A program made the translations under genes and the position numbers. The notes under the pieces are model-generated. The model was not told the DNA's origin and ran no database searches. It was given only the letters and a program-made list of their open reading frames with translations. From Collimonas pratensis (GTDB lineage: Bacteria; Pseudomonadota; Gammaproteobacteria; Burkholderiales; Burkholderiaceae_D), in the NCBI RefSeq assembly GCF_001584185.1, contig NZ_CP013234.1:4340001-4404000 (forward strand): a stretch of DNA of 64,000 bases, in the 5' to 3' direction. Each line of letters begins with the position of its first letter. Within the stretch, counting starts at the first letter, position 1. Positions 1 to 8,592 of this stretch are shown here, piece by piece.

Positions 1-360
1 CTGCAAGATCGTATTGATCGCCTTCACCAGTTCCGTCGCCAGCGCCTCCTTCTGCACATAGCCGTCAGCTCCGCTGCGCAGCACCTGCACCGCATAGCGG
101 CTTTCCGGATGCATGCTGAGCATCAGCACCGGCAGCTTCGGTTTCTCGCGCTTGATCTGCTTGAGCACTTCCACGCCGCTCTTGTCCGGCATCGCGATAT
201 CCAGCAGCACGATGTCATAGTCGTTGCCGCGCACCAGTTGGATTGCCTCATGCGCATTGGCAGCTTCGCCGGCAATCTCGTAGTCCGGGATGTCGGCAAT
301 GAAGAATTGGACACCGGCGCGTACTACCGCATGGTCGTCAACCACCAGGATTTTTATCAT
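1..360 (-). CDS. Response regulator, receiver domain (partial, runs off the left edge)
   Basis: The protein reads inward from 360 and leaves the window after 120 codons. It begins MIKILVVDDHAVVRAG and shows the receiver hallmarks: the paired acidic DD near residue 8, the phospho-acceptor aspartate in VLLDIAMPD, a serine in VLMLSMHPE and the lysine in GYVQKEA. This arrangement is typical of NarL/FixJ-type regulators, which carry a C-terminal LuxR helix-turn-helix; that part would lie outside the window, so DNA binding is inferred. It would be phosphorylated by a sensor kinase and control transcription. No partner kinase is visible. The start is the only sensible ATG before the conserved first strand. 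Confidence 0.9.
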   Translation of the reverse strand, partial: MIKILVVDDHAVVRAGVQFFIADIPDYEIAGEAANAHEAIQLVRGNDYDIVLLDIAMPDKSGVEVLKQIKREKPKLPVLMLSMHPESRYAVQVLRSGADGYVQKEALATELVKAINTILQ

Positions 361-572
361 CTGTTCAACCGTCACAATCAGTTAGGTTATCTGGCATCGC
401 CACAGCTTGGCGAACGCAAGCGCCAGGGCCGAGGCAAAGCAGAAGTCATTACATGATGTTTAGTGTGCGGCCGCCCGGCGTCAATGTAAACAAATTAGTA
501 AAAATCAAAGTTTCCTCGTCCTGTGAAGCGCCGGCCGCCGCCGCACAAGGCAGCGTTGCGGCCAGCTCACCA

Positions 573-1124
573 TTACTTGTTCAATTCCGCCTTGGCGGCG
601 CTTGCGCAATCGTCTTTGGCTGCGCCAGCCAGCGCATCGCACTTGGCCAGTGCCACCTTGTAGCGCGCATCGGCGCGCTCTTCGCGAGCGTCGGCCTTGG
701 CCTTGCTGATGTCCAGCTGCTTATCGGCATTGGCGATCGCATCGCTTTGTCCAGCCTTGGCCTGCTTCAAGCAGACATCCTTGGCATTGCCCGCCTGGCT
801 GTCGCATTTTTCCCTGGCTACGGCGTAATCGGCATCCGCTTCGGATTTGCGCGCACTGGCGAGTGCCTTGGGAGTTTTCTTGTATTCCACCTTGGCGTCC
901 TGCTTGCTGTGCTCGCGTGTGGCCTTGGCCTCTTTGACGCAGACGTCCTTGCCGTTGCCGCTGAGTGCGTCGCACTTGGCCCGGTCGGCTTTGTAAGCGG
1001 CGTCTGCCGCGTCTTGCGCAGCACTGTAGGCAGTCCTGGAACTGTCTGCCGCCAAAGCCAGAGAAGCGCCGCTGCAAGCGGCAACGCCGATTATCATGCC
1101 CGCGATGATTTTCTTGATACGCAT
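573..1124 (-). CDS. Exported alanine/lysine-rich protein with three Cys-pair repeats
   Basis: A 183-residue protein with an N-terminal signal peptide (MRIKKIIAGMIIGVAACSGA, then an LALAA-type cleavage region), so it is probably periplasmic. The mature part is a charged helical sequence built from three related units of the form AKCDALxGxxKDxCxxxAKA, each with two cysteines 10-11 residues apart (KDVCVKEAKA, KDVCLKQAKA, KDDCASAAKA). Paired cysteines of this kind could form disulphides within helical hairpins. The ATG at 1124 is chosen over one 16 codons upstream because it starts the signal peptide and follows AAAGGAAC. I do not recognise a function. A gene-free stretch (1125-1382) separates it from the divergent gene. 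Confidence 0.75.
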   Translation of the reverse strand: MRIKKIIAGMIIGVAACSGASLALAADSSRTAYSAAQDAADAAYKADRAKCDALSGNGKDVCVKEAKATREHSKQDAKVEYKKTPKALASARKSEADADYAVAREKCDSQAGNAKDVCLKQAKAGQSDAIANADKQLDISKAKADAREERADARYKVALAKCDALAGAAKDDCASAAKAELNK

Positions 1125-1382
1125 AAGTGTTCCTTTGCTTTGAATAGTGTGGCGATGCCGCTGTACTGGCATGTCATCAGCGCCAACTTGTACCTATGGT
1201 AGCCAAGCGCGGTCGGATGGCCTATAGGACGGCAACCGATTGGGTTGTAGGACAAACGGAAGAGCCGCGGGCGCAGAGACGGCCATGAGTGTGTAAAATT
1301 GTCAGCTTGCCACTGCCGAAACGCCTTTCCCCTAGGCGAACTGCATGCAGCAGCAATCACCAGCGATAAAAGGAAAGAAATC

Positions 1383-2996
1383 ATGAAAGTCAGTCGTTAC
1401 CTAAGTTTCTGGATAGTGCTGTTGCTGACGGTGGCGCTCGTCGCTGCCGCCGCTGCGGGCAAGATTGCCTGGTGGTGGGCGGTGGCGCCGGCGCTGTTGA
1501 GCGCGCTTGGCATATGGGACATGAACCAGCGCAGCCACGCAATCCTGCGCAACTATCCGCTGATGGGGCATTTCCGTTTTCTGTTTGAAATGATCCGTCC
1601 GGAAATGCGGCAGTATTTTTTCGAAAGCGATAACGACGGTGCGCCGTTCACCCGCAAGGAACGCAGCCTGGTCTACCAGCGCGCCAAGGGTGAAGTTGAC
1701 AGCCGACCGTTCGGCACCGAACTGGATGTCAAGATGCGCGGCTATGAGTGGGTCGGCCATTCGCTGTCGCCGACCATCATTGCCAGCCATGATTTCCGCG
1801 TCACGGTGGGCGCCGAGCGCGCCCAGCCCTATTCGATGTCGGTGTTCAATGTCTCGGCGATGAGCTTTGGCGCCTTGTCTGCCAATGCCATCCGCGCGCT
1901 CAATCGCGGCGCAAAAAAGGGCGGCTTTGCACATGACACCGGCGAAGGTTCGATCTCTCCGTATCATCGCGAATTCGGCGGCGACCTGCTGTGGCAGATT
2001 GCATCCGGCTATTTCGGCTGCTGCAATGGCGACGGCAGTTTCAATGAAGAAAAGTTCGTGGCGCAGGCGACCGCGCCGCAAGTGAAGATGATTACGGTCA
2101 AGCTGTCGCAAGGCGCCAAACCTGGCCATGGCGGGGTTCTGCCGGCAGCCAAGATCACGCCGGAAATTTCGGCGACGCGCGGCGTGCCGATGGGAGTCGA
2201 CTGTATTTCTCCCGCTACGCATTCCTCGTTTTCCAATCCTATCGGCTTGCTGGAGTTCATCCAGAAACTGCGTACCCTGTCGGGTGACAAGCCGGTCGGC
2301 TTCAAGCTCTGCGTCGGCCATCCCTGGGAATTTTTCGGCATCGTCAAAGCCATGCTGCAGACTGGCATCCTGCCTGACTTCATCGTGGTGGATGGCTCGG
2401 AAGGCGGCACCGGCGCGGCGCCGCTGGAATTCGTCGATCACGTCGGCATGCCCTTGCAGGAAGGCTTGCTGCTGGTGCACAACGCCTTGGTCGGCGCGGG
2501 CCTGCGCGACCGTATCAAGATCGGCGCAAGCGGCAAGGTGATCACTGCCTTCGACCTGGCGCGTACTCTGGCGATCGGCGCCGACTGGTGCAATTCGGCA
2601 CGCGGCTTCATGTTTTCGCTGGGTTGCATCCAGTCGCAAAGCTGTCATACGGACCGCTGTCCGACCGGTGTGGCTACGCAAGATATCGGCCGTCAGAAGG
2701 CGCTGGTGGTGCCGGACAAGGCCGAGCGCGTGTACCGTTTCCACGAAAGCACCCTGCATGCGCTGCAGGAACTGGTGCAGGCGGCGGGCCTGCCGCACGC
2801 TTCCGCCCTGCGCGCGCATCACATCGTGCGGCGCACCTCGGATCACGAAGTGAAGTTGATGTCTGACCTGCTGTCATACCTGCAGCCGGGCGATTTGCTG
2901 AACCAGAATTACCGCTATCCAGTGTTTGCAAAATACTGGCCAATCTCGCGCGCAGAAAGTTTTCATCCGGCGGAGCCGATCCAGGCCGCAGCTTGA
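1383..2996 (+). CDS. FMN-binding glutamate synthase-family protein
   Basis: A 537-residue protein related to the FMN/iron-sulphur synthase domain of the glutamate synthase large subunit, but without the amidotransferase domain. Two hydrophobic segments at the N-terminus (residues 8-45) suggest membrane anchoring. The body has the expected features: FNVSAMSFGALS, a glycine-rich GTGEGSISPYH stretch, KLSQGAKPGHGG, the phosphate-binding IVVDGSEGGTGAAP, and a Cys-rich loop CIQSQSCHTDRCPTGVA that matches the [3Fe-4S] ligands. Family members are thought to be FMN-dependent oxidoreductases; the true substrate is not known. The start at 1383 follows AAAGGAAAG; an upstream in-frame ATG at 1299 lacks a ribosome binding site. 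The gene stands alone and ends at a strong terminator. Confidence 0.88.
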   Translation: MKVSRYLSFWIVLLLTVALVAAAAAGKIAWWWAVAPALLSALGIWDMNQRSHAILRNYPLMGHFRFLFEMIRPEMRQYFFESDNDGAPFTRKERSLVYQRAKGEVDSRPFGTELDVKMRGYEWVGHSLSPTIIASHDFRVTVGAERAQPYSMSVFNVSAMSFGALSANAIRALNRGAKKGGFAHDTGEGSISPYHREFGGDLLWQIASGYFGCCNGDGSFNEEKFVAQATAPQVKMITVKLSQGAKPGHGGVLPAAKITPEISATRGVPMGVDCISPATHSSFSNPIGLLEFIQKLRTLSGDKPVGFKLCVGHPWEFFGIVKAMLQTGILPDFIVVDGSEGGTGAAPLEFVDHVGMPLQEGLLLVHNALVGAGLRDRIKIGASGKVITAFDLARTLAIGADWCNSARGFMFSLGCIQSQSCHTDRCPTGVATQDIGRQKALVVPDKAERVYRFHESTLHALQELVQAAGLPHASALRAHHIVRRTSDHEVKLMSDLLSYLQPGDLLNQNYRYPVFAKYWPISRAESFHPAEPIQAAA

Positions 2997-3032
2997 AAAA
3001 AAGCCAGGACTCTTGCGAATCCTGGCTTTTTT
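2997..3032. terminator. Bidirectional intrinsic terminator
   Basis: A perfect 13-bp stem, AAAAAAGCCAGGA paired with TCCTGGCTTTTTT, encloses a 10-nt loop. It begins at the stop codon of the glutamate-synthase-like gene. It has a T run on one strand and an A run on the other, so it can end transcription of both convergent genes. Confidence 0.9.
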
Positions 3033-3048
3033 AATGGCCCGCCGGTCC

Positions 3049-3711
3049 TCAGGCTTCGGCGTCCGGCTGGTTCTGCGGCGCCGCCTGGATAAAGGCATCC
3101 AGCTCCTGGCAGTTCTGGTAAATCCGCATCAAGGTCGGCATCGCCTCCAGGTTGCACTTCAAGCGCTGGGCATTGAATATCTGCGGCACCAGGCAGCAAT
3201 CGGCAAACGTGGGGGTATCGCCGAAACAGAACTTGCCGGTCCGGCCATCGCGCGCCAGGGTTGTTTCCAGCGCAGCCAAACCGCTCTCGCACCAATGGCG
3301 GTACCAGGCGTTCTTGGCATTTTCGTCGACCTTCAGTTCGTGCACCAGGTAACGCAGCACGCGCAGATTGTTGATCGGATGAATATCGCAGGCAATCGAA
3401 AGCGCTATGCTGCGCACAAAAGCACGGTCCAACGCCGCCGCCGGCAGCAAGGCCGGTGCAGGCTGGACTTCTTCCAGGTATTCCAGGATCGCCAACGATT
3501 GCGTCAACACGGCCTGGCCGCCGGCTGCTTCCTCCTCGACCATGGTCGGCACCAGGCCATCGCTGTTCAAGGTGCGGTACATCTGGCTCAGCTGTTCGCC
3601 GCCGTGCTTCAGCAGATGCACCGGCACGGTATCGTAAGCCATGCCCTTGAGGTTCAATGCGATCCGCACCCGATAGGAGGCGGAGCTGCGAAAATAACTA
3701 TACAGTTTCAT
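3049..3711 (-). CDS. maiA: Maleylacetoacetate (or maleylpyruvate) isomerase, zeta-class GST
   Basis: A 220-residue glutathione S-transferase fold protein. The N-terminal thioredoxin-like domain has the zeta-class signature SSASYRVRIALNLKG near residues 9-23, whose serines bind and activate glutathione. The all-helical C-terminal domain has ACDIHPINNLRVLRYL, typical of MaiA/NagL. It would isomerise maleylacetoacetate (tyrosine breakdown) or maleylpyruvate (gentisate pathway) to the fumaryl form. The next gene upstream encodes a fumaryl-acyl hydrolase 10 bp away, so the two form a two-step unit. Sequence alone does not decide the substrate. The ATG at 3711 begins at the first strand of the fold. 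Confidence 0.9.
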   Translation of the reverse strand: MKLYSYFRSSASYRVRIALNLKGMAYDTVPVHLLKHGGEQLSQMYRTLNSDGLVPTMVEEEAAGGQAVLTQSLAILEYLEEVQPAPALLPAAALDRAFVRSIALSIACDIHPINNLRVLRYLVHELKVDENAKNAWYRHWCESGLAALETTLARDGRTGKFCFGDTPTFADCCLVPQIFNAQRLKCNLEAMPTLMRIYQNCQELDAFIQAAPQNQPDAEA

Positions 3712-3721
3712 CGGTATCAGC

Positions 3722-4417
3722 CTAGACCAGACGCACGCGCAGCTCACCGACGCCGGCAACCGAGCCTTCCAGAAAATCACCCTTGCCCACCGCCGCCACG
3801 CCTGCCGGCGTACCGGTAAAAATCAGGTCGCCGGCCTGCAATTCAAAATAAGCCGACAGCTGCTCGATCGTTTCAGCGATGTTCCAGATCATCTGACTGA
3901 TATCACCTTGCTGGCGCAAAACGCCGTTGACGTTGAGATGGATATCTCCTTGTTCGATCAGGCCGCTGGCGCCGGCCGGCTGGATCGCGGAAATCGGCGC
4001 CGAATAATCGAAGCCCTTGCCGGTGCACCATGGCCGCCCCAATTTCTTGGCCTCGCCTTGCAAATCGCGGCGCGTCATGTCGAGCCCGACTGCATAACCC
4101 CAGATGTGCTTGATGGCTTCTGCCGCAGGGATGTTCTTGCCGCCGGTTGACAAGGCCACCACCAGTTCGATTTCGTGGTGCAGGTCTTGCGTCATCGATG
4201 GATACGGCATTTCACCGACGCTGCCGGCGGCAACCGGCAACACGGCGTCGGCCGGCTTCATGAAGAAGAACGGCGCCTCGCGGCCGCTGCTGCCCATCTC
4301 CTTGGCGTGCTCGGCGTAGTTGCGGCCTACGCAGTAGATGCGGTGCACGGGGAACAATTGATCACTGCCGGCGACGGGTACCGCAGCGGCTGGTTTTGGC
4401 GGGAAAGCGAAGTGCAT
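3722..4417 (-). CDS. Fumarylacetoacetate hydrolase family protein (fumarylpyruvate hydrolase-like)
   Basis: A 231-residue single-domain FAH enzyme, the short form used for fumarylpyruvate and related beta-diketo acids. Characteristic motifs are present: VGRNYAEHAKEMG, FFMKPADA, the metal-binding HHEIELVV (E-x-E), GYAVGLDMTRRDLQ, KGFDYSAP, and the C-terminal GDLIFTGTPAGV. It hydrolyses a C-C bond with a divalent metal. The gene is first in a pair with the isomerase downstream, so the product of one is probably the substrate of the other. The start follows AAAGGAGCTCCC, a strong ribosome binding site. Cytoplasmic. Confidence 0.9.
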   Translation of the reverse strand: MHFAFPPKPAAAVPVAGSDQLFPVHRIYCVGRNYAEHAKEMGSSGREAPFFFMKPADAVLPVAAGSVGEMPYPSMTQDLHHEIELVVALSTGGKNIPAAEAIKHIWGYAVGLDMTRRDLQGEAKKLGRPWCTGKGFDYSAPISAIQPAGASGLIEQGDIHLNVNGVLRQQGDISQMIWNIAETIEQLSAYFELQAGDLIFTGTPAGVAAVGKGDFLEGSVAGVGELRVRLV

Positions 4418-4465
4418 GGGAGCTCCTTTTTCAATACTGCCGAGATGCCGGCAGCGGACAATGTC

Positions 4466-5656
4466 TCAATTCGGTATTGGCTTCTGACTGATGTACTGGC
4501 CCAGGCGGCGCACGGCTTCCTGCAGGTTTTCCATCGAGGTTGCATACGACAGGCGGATATAGCTGCGCGCGGTATGCGCCCCAAAATCCAGGCCCGACAC
4601 CATGCTGACGCCAACCTGGTTGAGGATATCCTTGACCAGTGCGTCGGCATCCTCGCCGTCCTTGAGCAGCGCGCTGCAGTCGGCGTACACGTAAAAGGCG
4701 CCGTCCGGTATCACCGGTACCTTGAAGCCCAGTTCAACCAGGGCCGGCACCAGATAGTCGCGGCGGCGCTTGAATTCCGCCTTGCGCGTTTCATACAGGG
4801 CCAGCGAATCCTTGTCGAAACAGGCCAGTGCCGCGTGCTGCGCAATCGAGGACGGACAGATGAACAGGTTCTGCGCCAGCTTTTCAATCGGCGCCACCAA
4901 CTGCTGCGGCAACACCAGCCAGCCAAGACGCCAGCCGGTCATGTTGAAATACTTGGAGAAACTGTTGATGACGATGATGTCGTCGCCCAACGACAGCGCG
5001 GAAAACGGCGCCTCGTCGTAACTCAGGCCCTGGTAGATTTCATCGACGATGGAAAAGCCGCCCTTGGCGCGCACGGTGGCGATGATCTTGCCCAGTTCAC
5101 CATGCAGGATCGAGGTGCCGGTCGGATTCGACGGCGAGGCCAGCAGCACGCCACGCGTATCCTCGCCCCAGTGCTCGCGCACCATCTGGTCGGATAGCTG
5201 GAAGCGTTCGGCCGGGCCGCTGGGTATCATCTTTGCGCGGCCGTCGAAGGCGGCAACGAAATGGCGGTTGCAAGGATAGGAAGGATCAGGCATCAGCACT
5301 TCGCTGCCCTTTTCCACCAGGGCCGCGCAAGCCAGCAGCAGAGCGGCGGAAGCGCCAGCCGTGACGACGATGCGAGCGGGCGCGATATCCAACCCGTAGA
5401 CCTGTCGGTAGTGGCCGGAGATCGCCTCGCGCAGCGCTGGCAGGCCGGTGGCCGAGGTGTATTGCATCTTGCCGTCGGCCATGGCTTTGGCGGCCGCCTC
5501 GATCACCAGCGGCGCTGCCGTGAAATCTGGTTCGCCGATGCCCATGTGGATGATATGGCGGCCCTGCTGTTCCAGCGCTGCCGCCATTTTTGCCAGTTCC
5601 ATCACATGGAACGGTGCGATGTTATCGAGACGTGAGGCTAGTGTAGTGTTTCGCAT
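4466..5656 (-). CDS. PLP-dependent aminotransferase, class I/II (fold type I)
   Basis: A 396-residue aspartate-aminotransferase-family enzyme. The PLP lysine is K235 in NSFSKYFNMTG; other cofactor contacts are N177 in SPSNPTG, D205 and Y208 in IVDEIYQG, and the substrate-binding arginine lies in the C-terminal ARSYIRLSYA. The amino-acid substrate cannot be told from sequence; HMGIGEPDF and GWRLGWLV place it among the general, often alanine or aromatic, transaminases. Its first six codons (MRNTTL) lie inside the end of a MITE-like inverted repeat, so the element supplies the start codon and 5' region; the ancestral start may have been elsewhere. It is followed by the FAH gene after 48 bp. Confidence 0.88.
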   Translation of the reverse strand: MRNTTLASRLDNIAPFHVMELAKMAAALEQQGRHIIHMGIGEPDFTAAPLVIEAAAKAMADGKMQYTSATGLPALREAISGHYRQVYGLDIAPARIVVTAGASAALLLACAALVEKGSEVLMPDPSYPCNRHFVAAFDGRAKMIPSGPAERFQLSDQMVREHWGEDTRGVLLASPSNPTGTSILHGELGKIIATVRAKGGFSIVDEIYQGLSYDEAPFSALSLGDDIIVINSFSKYFNMTGWRLGWLVLPQQLVAPIEKLAQNLFICPSSIAQHAALACFDKDSLALYETRKAEFKRRRDYLVPALVELGFKVPVIPDGAFYVYADCSALLKDGEDADALVKDILNQVGVSMVSGLDFGAHTARSYIRLSYATSMENLQEAVRRLGQYISQKPIPN

Positions 5657-5831
5657 GTAATGGCGCTTAAGAAATGGTGTATTTTCGCGCCAGGCTAGGC
5701 GGATGGCCGCCCCGCGCAAATCGGAGCGATAGCGGGACTATCGCGAGGATTTGCAACGACGCATGGCGCGAAAAGACGCGGTCAGCTTGACGCCGTTTAT
5801 TAAGTGTCATTATGTGCGAAACACTACACTA
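5639..5831. repeat. MITE-like palindromic element, 193 bp, TA-ended
   Basis: The two ends are a perfect 17-bp inverted repeat (TAGTGTAGTGTTTCGCA at 5639-5655, complement at 5815-5831). The match continues imperfectly inward: TAATGGCGCTTAA faces TAATGACACTTAA, TTTTCGCGCCA recurs on both arms, and the centre is a hairpin with CAAATC...GCGATAG against CTATCGC...GATTTG. The whole element can fold on itself and has no reading frame. Ends in TA suggest a Tc1/mariner or IS630-type target, but no transposase is present here. The remainder to 5970 holds nothing recognisable. Confidence 0.75.
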
Positions 5832-5970
5832 AGTGCGAGAATGTCATGAACAGATTTTCCGATTGGCGAGCCGCGCCCGGTAGCCGGCGGCTGTTGTCGC
5901 CTGAAACATCAGGGACCGCTATCGCACATCATGCCCGATGTGGCGCGGCCCCGCTTGCAGAGACAGATTT

Positions 5971-6444
5971 TCAGGATTTCTTGCCGGCGCTGATCTCGTC
6001 CGCGCGCACTTTGGCGGCAAACTTGTCCAGCACGCCGTTCACATACTTGTGGCCGTCGATGCCGCCGAAGGACTTGGTCAGTTCGACAGCTTCGTTGATG
6101 ACGACGCGATAAGGAATCTCGACGTGGTTCTGCAATTCGAAGGCGCCGATCAGCAAGGCTGCATGTTCCACCGGCGACAGTTCCGTGATCTTGCGGTCGA
6201 TCAGCGGCGCCAGGCCAGCGCGCAAGGTGACGACATCCTTGATGGCACCGTATAGCAGCGAGTTGAAGTGCTCGGCATCGGCCTTGTCGAAGCCGTGCGC
6301 CTGGCGGATATGCTCGCTGATGGCAGTCACGTCTTCATTGTTCAACAGCCATTGGTACAGGCCCTGCAACGCGAATTCGCGCGCGCGGTGACGCGGCGTG
6401 CGGCTCTTGCTCGGATTGGCGTGCAAAGTTTTGGTGGTGGTCAT
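5971..6444 (-). CDS. nusB: Transcription antitermination factor NusB
   Basis: A 157-residue all-helical protein with the NusB pattern: an arginine-rich N-terminus ([20 protein letters not shown]), then [43 protein letters not shown] and [11 protein letters not shown] near the end. NusB with NusE (S10) binds boxA RNA and assembles the antitermination complex on rRNA operons. It sits downstream of ribB and ribH on the same strand, the common rib-nusB arrangement. The N-terminal tail has about 15 extra residues compared with E. coli NusB, usual in betaproteobacteria. A hairpin without a T run lies in the 152-bp gap before it. Confidence 0.95.
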   Translation of the reverse strand: MTTTKTLHANPSKSRTPRHRAREFALQGLYQWLLNNEDVTAISEHIRQAHGFDKADAEHFNSLLYGAIKDVVTLRAGLAPLIDRKITELSPVEHAALLIGAFELQNHVEIPYRVVINEAVELTKSFGGIDGHKYVNGVLDKFAAKVRADEISAGKKS

Positions 6445-6596
6445 AGTTTTTCCAGCTTGGGTTGCTACTTGTTTATCTGCATTTCATCTCTGGCCGGCGC
6501 CCGGCCAAGGCGTCGGCTTGCAGATCATCTGAACGTATTTAAAAATTACATTGTGCACGTAGCGATGCAGCCACGCATCGCCGCTACTGCGCAGTC

Positions 6597-7082
6597 TTAC
6601 TCTTCGCCGGTGGCTTCGGCCAGTTCTTCCAGCGCGATCGCAAGATTGGCCATTTCCACCGCGACGCGCGCGGCATCGGTGCCTTTCTCTTCCATGCGCG
6701 CTTCCGCCTGCTCGTCGTTCTCCGTGGTCAGCACGGCGTTGGCGATCGGGATCCCGGCATCCAGGCCGACGCGGGTGATGCCGGCGCCGGATTCGTTCGA
6801 CACCAGCTCGAAATGGTAAGTCTCGCCGCGGATCACGGCGCCGATCGCGATCAGCGCGTCGAACTGCATGGTTTCCGCCATCTTCTGCAGCGCCAGCGGG
6901 ATTTCCAGGGCGCCCGGCACGGTGACGTGCAAGACATCCTCATCCGCCACGCCAAGGTGCTTCAGTTCCGCCAGGCAGGCCGCCAACAGACCGTGGCAGA
7001 CATCTTCGTTGAAGCGGGCTTGCACGATGCCGATGCGCAGATCAGCACCGTCCAGGTTGGTTTCGTAAACTCCGACTGTCAT
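6597..7082 (-). CDS. ribH: 6,7-dimethyl-8-ribityllumazine synthase
   Basis: A 161-residue lumazine synthase. It condenses 5-amino-6-ribitylaminouracil with 3,4-dihydroxy-2-butanone 4-phosphate, the penultimate step of riboflavin synthesis, and normally forms pentamers or 60-mers. Visible motifs are [11 protein letters not shown], the phosphate-binding [24 protein letters not shown] with the catalytic histidine, and [13 protein letters not shown]. The ATG at 7082 is preferred to one 13 codons upstream because it follows AGAGGAAAGCC and matches family length. It lies 155 bp downstream of the gene making its four-carbon substrate. Confidence 0.95.
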   Translation of the reverse strand: MTVGVYETNLDGADLRIGIVQARFNEDVCHGLLAACLAELKHLGVADEDVLHVTVPGALEIPLALQKMAETMQFDALIAIGAVIRGETYHFELVSNESGAGITRVGLDAGIPIANAVLTTENDEQAEARMEEKGTDAARVAVEMANLAIALEELAEATGEE

Positions 7083-7237
7083 GGCTTTCCTCTTATGCGC
7101 ACCAGGCGCTTTTTCATTCAAATTGATTACAAAAATGCCTTGCTACACATCGCTGCTGCCGGCTGCTACCGGTTGTTTCCATCTGCTGCTGTTGCGAGGG
7201 CACTACTAAAAAACGTTAATGCTTGCCGCCTGCCCGT

Positions 7238-8350
7238 TCAGGCATTCGGCTTGTTCTGGTAGCCAGTGATTTCCAGGTCATAGCCGGTCATCGATGGCAT
7301 CTTGCGCGGGCTGGCCAGCAGTTTCATCTTGCCGACACCAAGGTCTTTCAGAATCTGGGCGCCAATGCCGTAGGTGCGCAGGTCGACCCGCGGCGGTGGC
7401 GGCTTGACGCCGCTGCAAGCGGCTTCCAGCGCCGCAAACTTGGCGAAGATCTGCTCGGCCGATTCTTCGCAGTTGAGCAGCACCACCACGCCGCAAGGCG
7501 AAGCAGCGATCGCCGCCAGCGCCGATGCCATGTTCCAGGAATGGTTGGTGGCTTCGGTTTCCAGCAGGTCGAGGATGGAGACCGGCTGATGCACCCGCAC
7601 CAGCGTTTCCACGTCCGGCGACGGCGTCCCGTGCAGCAGCGCCAGGTGGGCGCCGCCGCTAGGCGTGTCGCGGTAGGCGATGGTCTTGAACGTGCCTTGC
7701 GCCGTGTGCGTGGTGCGCTCGGCCAGGCGTTCAACGATACTTTCATGCTGGCCGCGGTAGTGGATCAGGTCGGCGATGGTGCCGACCTTCAAGCCGTGCT
7801 CCTTGGAAAATTCCAGCAAGTCGGGTAGACGCGCCATGCTGCCGTCTTCCTTCAGGATTTCGCAAATCACCGCGGCCGGCGTCAAGCCCGCCATCTCGGT
7901 CAGGTCGCAGCCGGCTTCGGTATGGCCGGCGCGCATCAACACCCCGCCCTTGCGCGCTTTGATCGGGAAGATATGGCCCGGCTGCACGATATCGCCAGCC
8001 TTGGCGTCGCCCGCCACGGTCACCTGGATGGTGCGCGCGCGGTCGGCGGCGGAGATGCCGGTGGTGACTCCCTCGGCGGCCTCGATCGATACCGTGAAAT
8101 TGGTGCCGTAGGCGGTGCCGTTGCGGCTGGTCATCATGCTCAGGTTGAGCTGGTCGCAACGCTCTTCGGTCAAGGTCAGGCAGACCAGGCCGCGCGCATG
8201 GCGCACCATGAAGTTGATCGCATCCGGCGTGACGAAATCGGCGGCCAGCACCAGGTCGCCCTCGTTTTCGCGATCTTCTTCATCCACCAGAATCACCATG
8301 CGGCCGGCACGGAGTTCAGCAATGATTTCCTCTGTAGTTGCAATTGACAT
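7238..8350 (-). CDS. ribB: 3,4-dihydroxy-2-butanone-4-phosphate synthase with degenerate GTP cyclohydrolase II domain (RibBX type)
   Basis: A 370-residue two-domain protein. The N-terminal half (about 1-205) is an intact Rib[12 protein letters not shown], the RHARGLVCL stretch and GHTEAGCDL carry the metal and substrate ligands. The C-terminal half has the RibA fold outline, but the three-cysteine zinc site and the arginine of active GTP cyclohydrolase II are missing. Such hybrids, called RibBX, are known in Proteobacteria and lack cyclohydrolase activity, so a separate ribA is expected elsewhere. The gene leads the ribB-ribH-nusB cluster. The 242-bp upstream region shows no FMN riboswitch signature that I can recognise. 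Confidence 0.92.
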   Translation of the reverse strand: MSIATTEEIIAELRAGRMVILVDEEDRENEGDLVLAADFVTPDAINFMVRHARGLVCLTLTEERCDQLNLSMMTSRNGTAYGTNFTVSIEAAEGVTTGISAADRARTIQVTVAGDAKAGDIVQPGHIFPIKARKGGVLMRAGHTEAGCDLTEMAGLTPAAVICEILKEDGSMARLPDLLEFSKEHGLKVGTIADLIHYRGQHESIVERLAERTTHTAQGTFKTIAYRDTPSGGAHLALLHGTPSPDVETLVRVHQPVSILDLLETEATNHSWNMASALAAIAASPCGVVVLLNCEESAEQIFAKFAALEAACSGVKPPPPRVDLRTYGIGAQILKDLGVGKMKLLASPRKMPSMTGYDLEITGYQNKPNA

Positions 8351-8592
8351 GTTTCGCCTTGAAGACAGCCGCTGCGGAAGCCTTGTGAGCCATGCCGCGG
8401 GCCATGAATTATGTTTAGGTTAATACTTTAAGTAGAATTGTGGCATGCGGACGGCAGCGTCGCCGTCCTTGGCTATGCAAGCATAAGCCAGAGGTGGCTA
8501 TTTTAAAGGATTTAGCAGACTGAAAATGTTTTACGACTGCTACTTTCCGTAGTTTTACGCTAAAACCTGACGTCGCTGTCGAGCAAGCCTGC

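Noticed and set aside
1401..2846. A 481-codon frame on the minus strand
   Set aside because: It lies antisense to the glutamate-synthase-like gene, has a composition typical of mirror frames in GC-rich DNA and no recognisable domain.
8351..8592. FMN riboswitch upstream of ribB
   Set aside because: The region has a short hairpin (GGACGGC/GCCGTCC) but none of the conserved FMN-aptamer segments that I can recognise.
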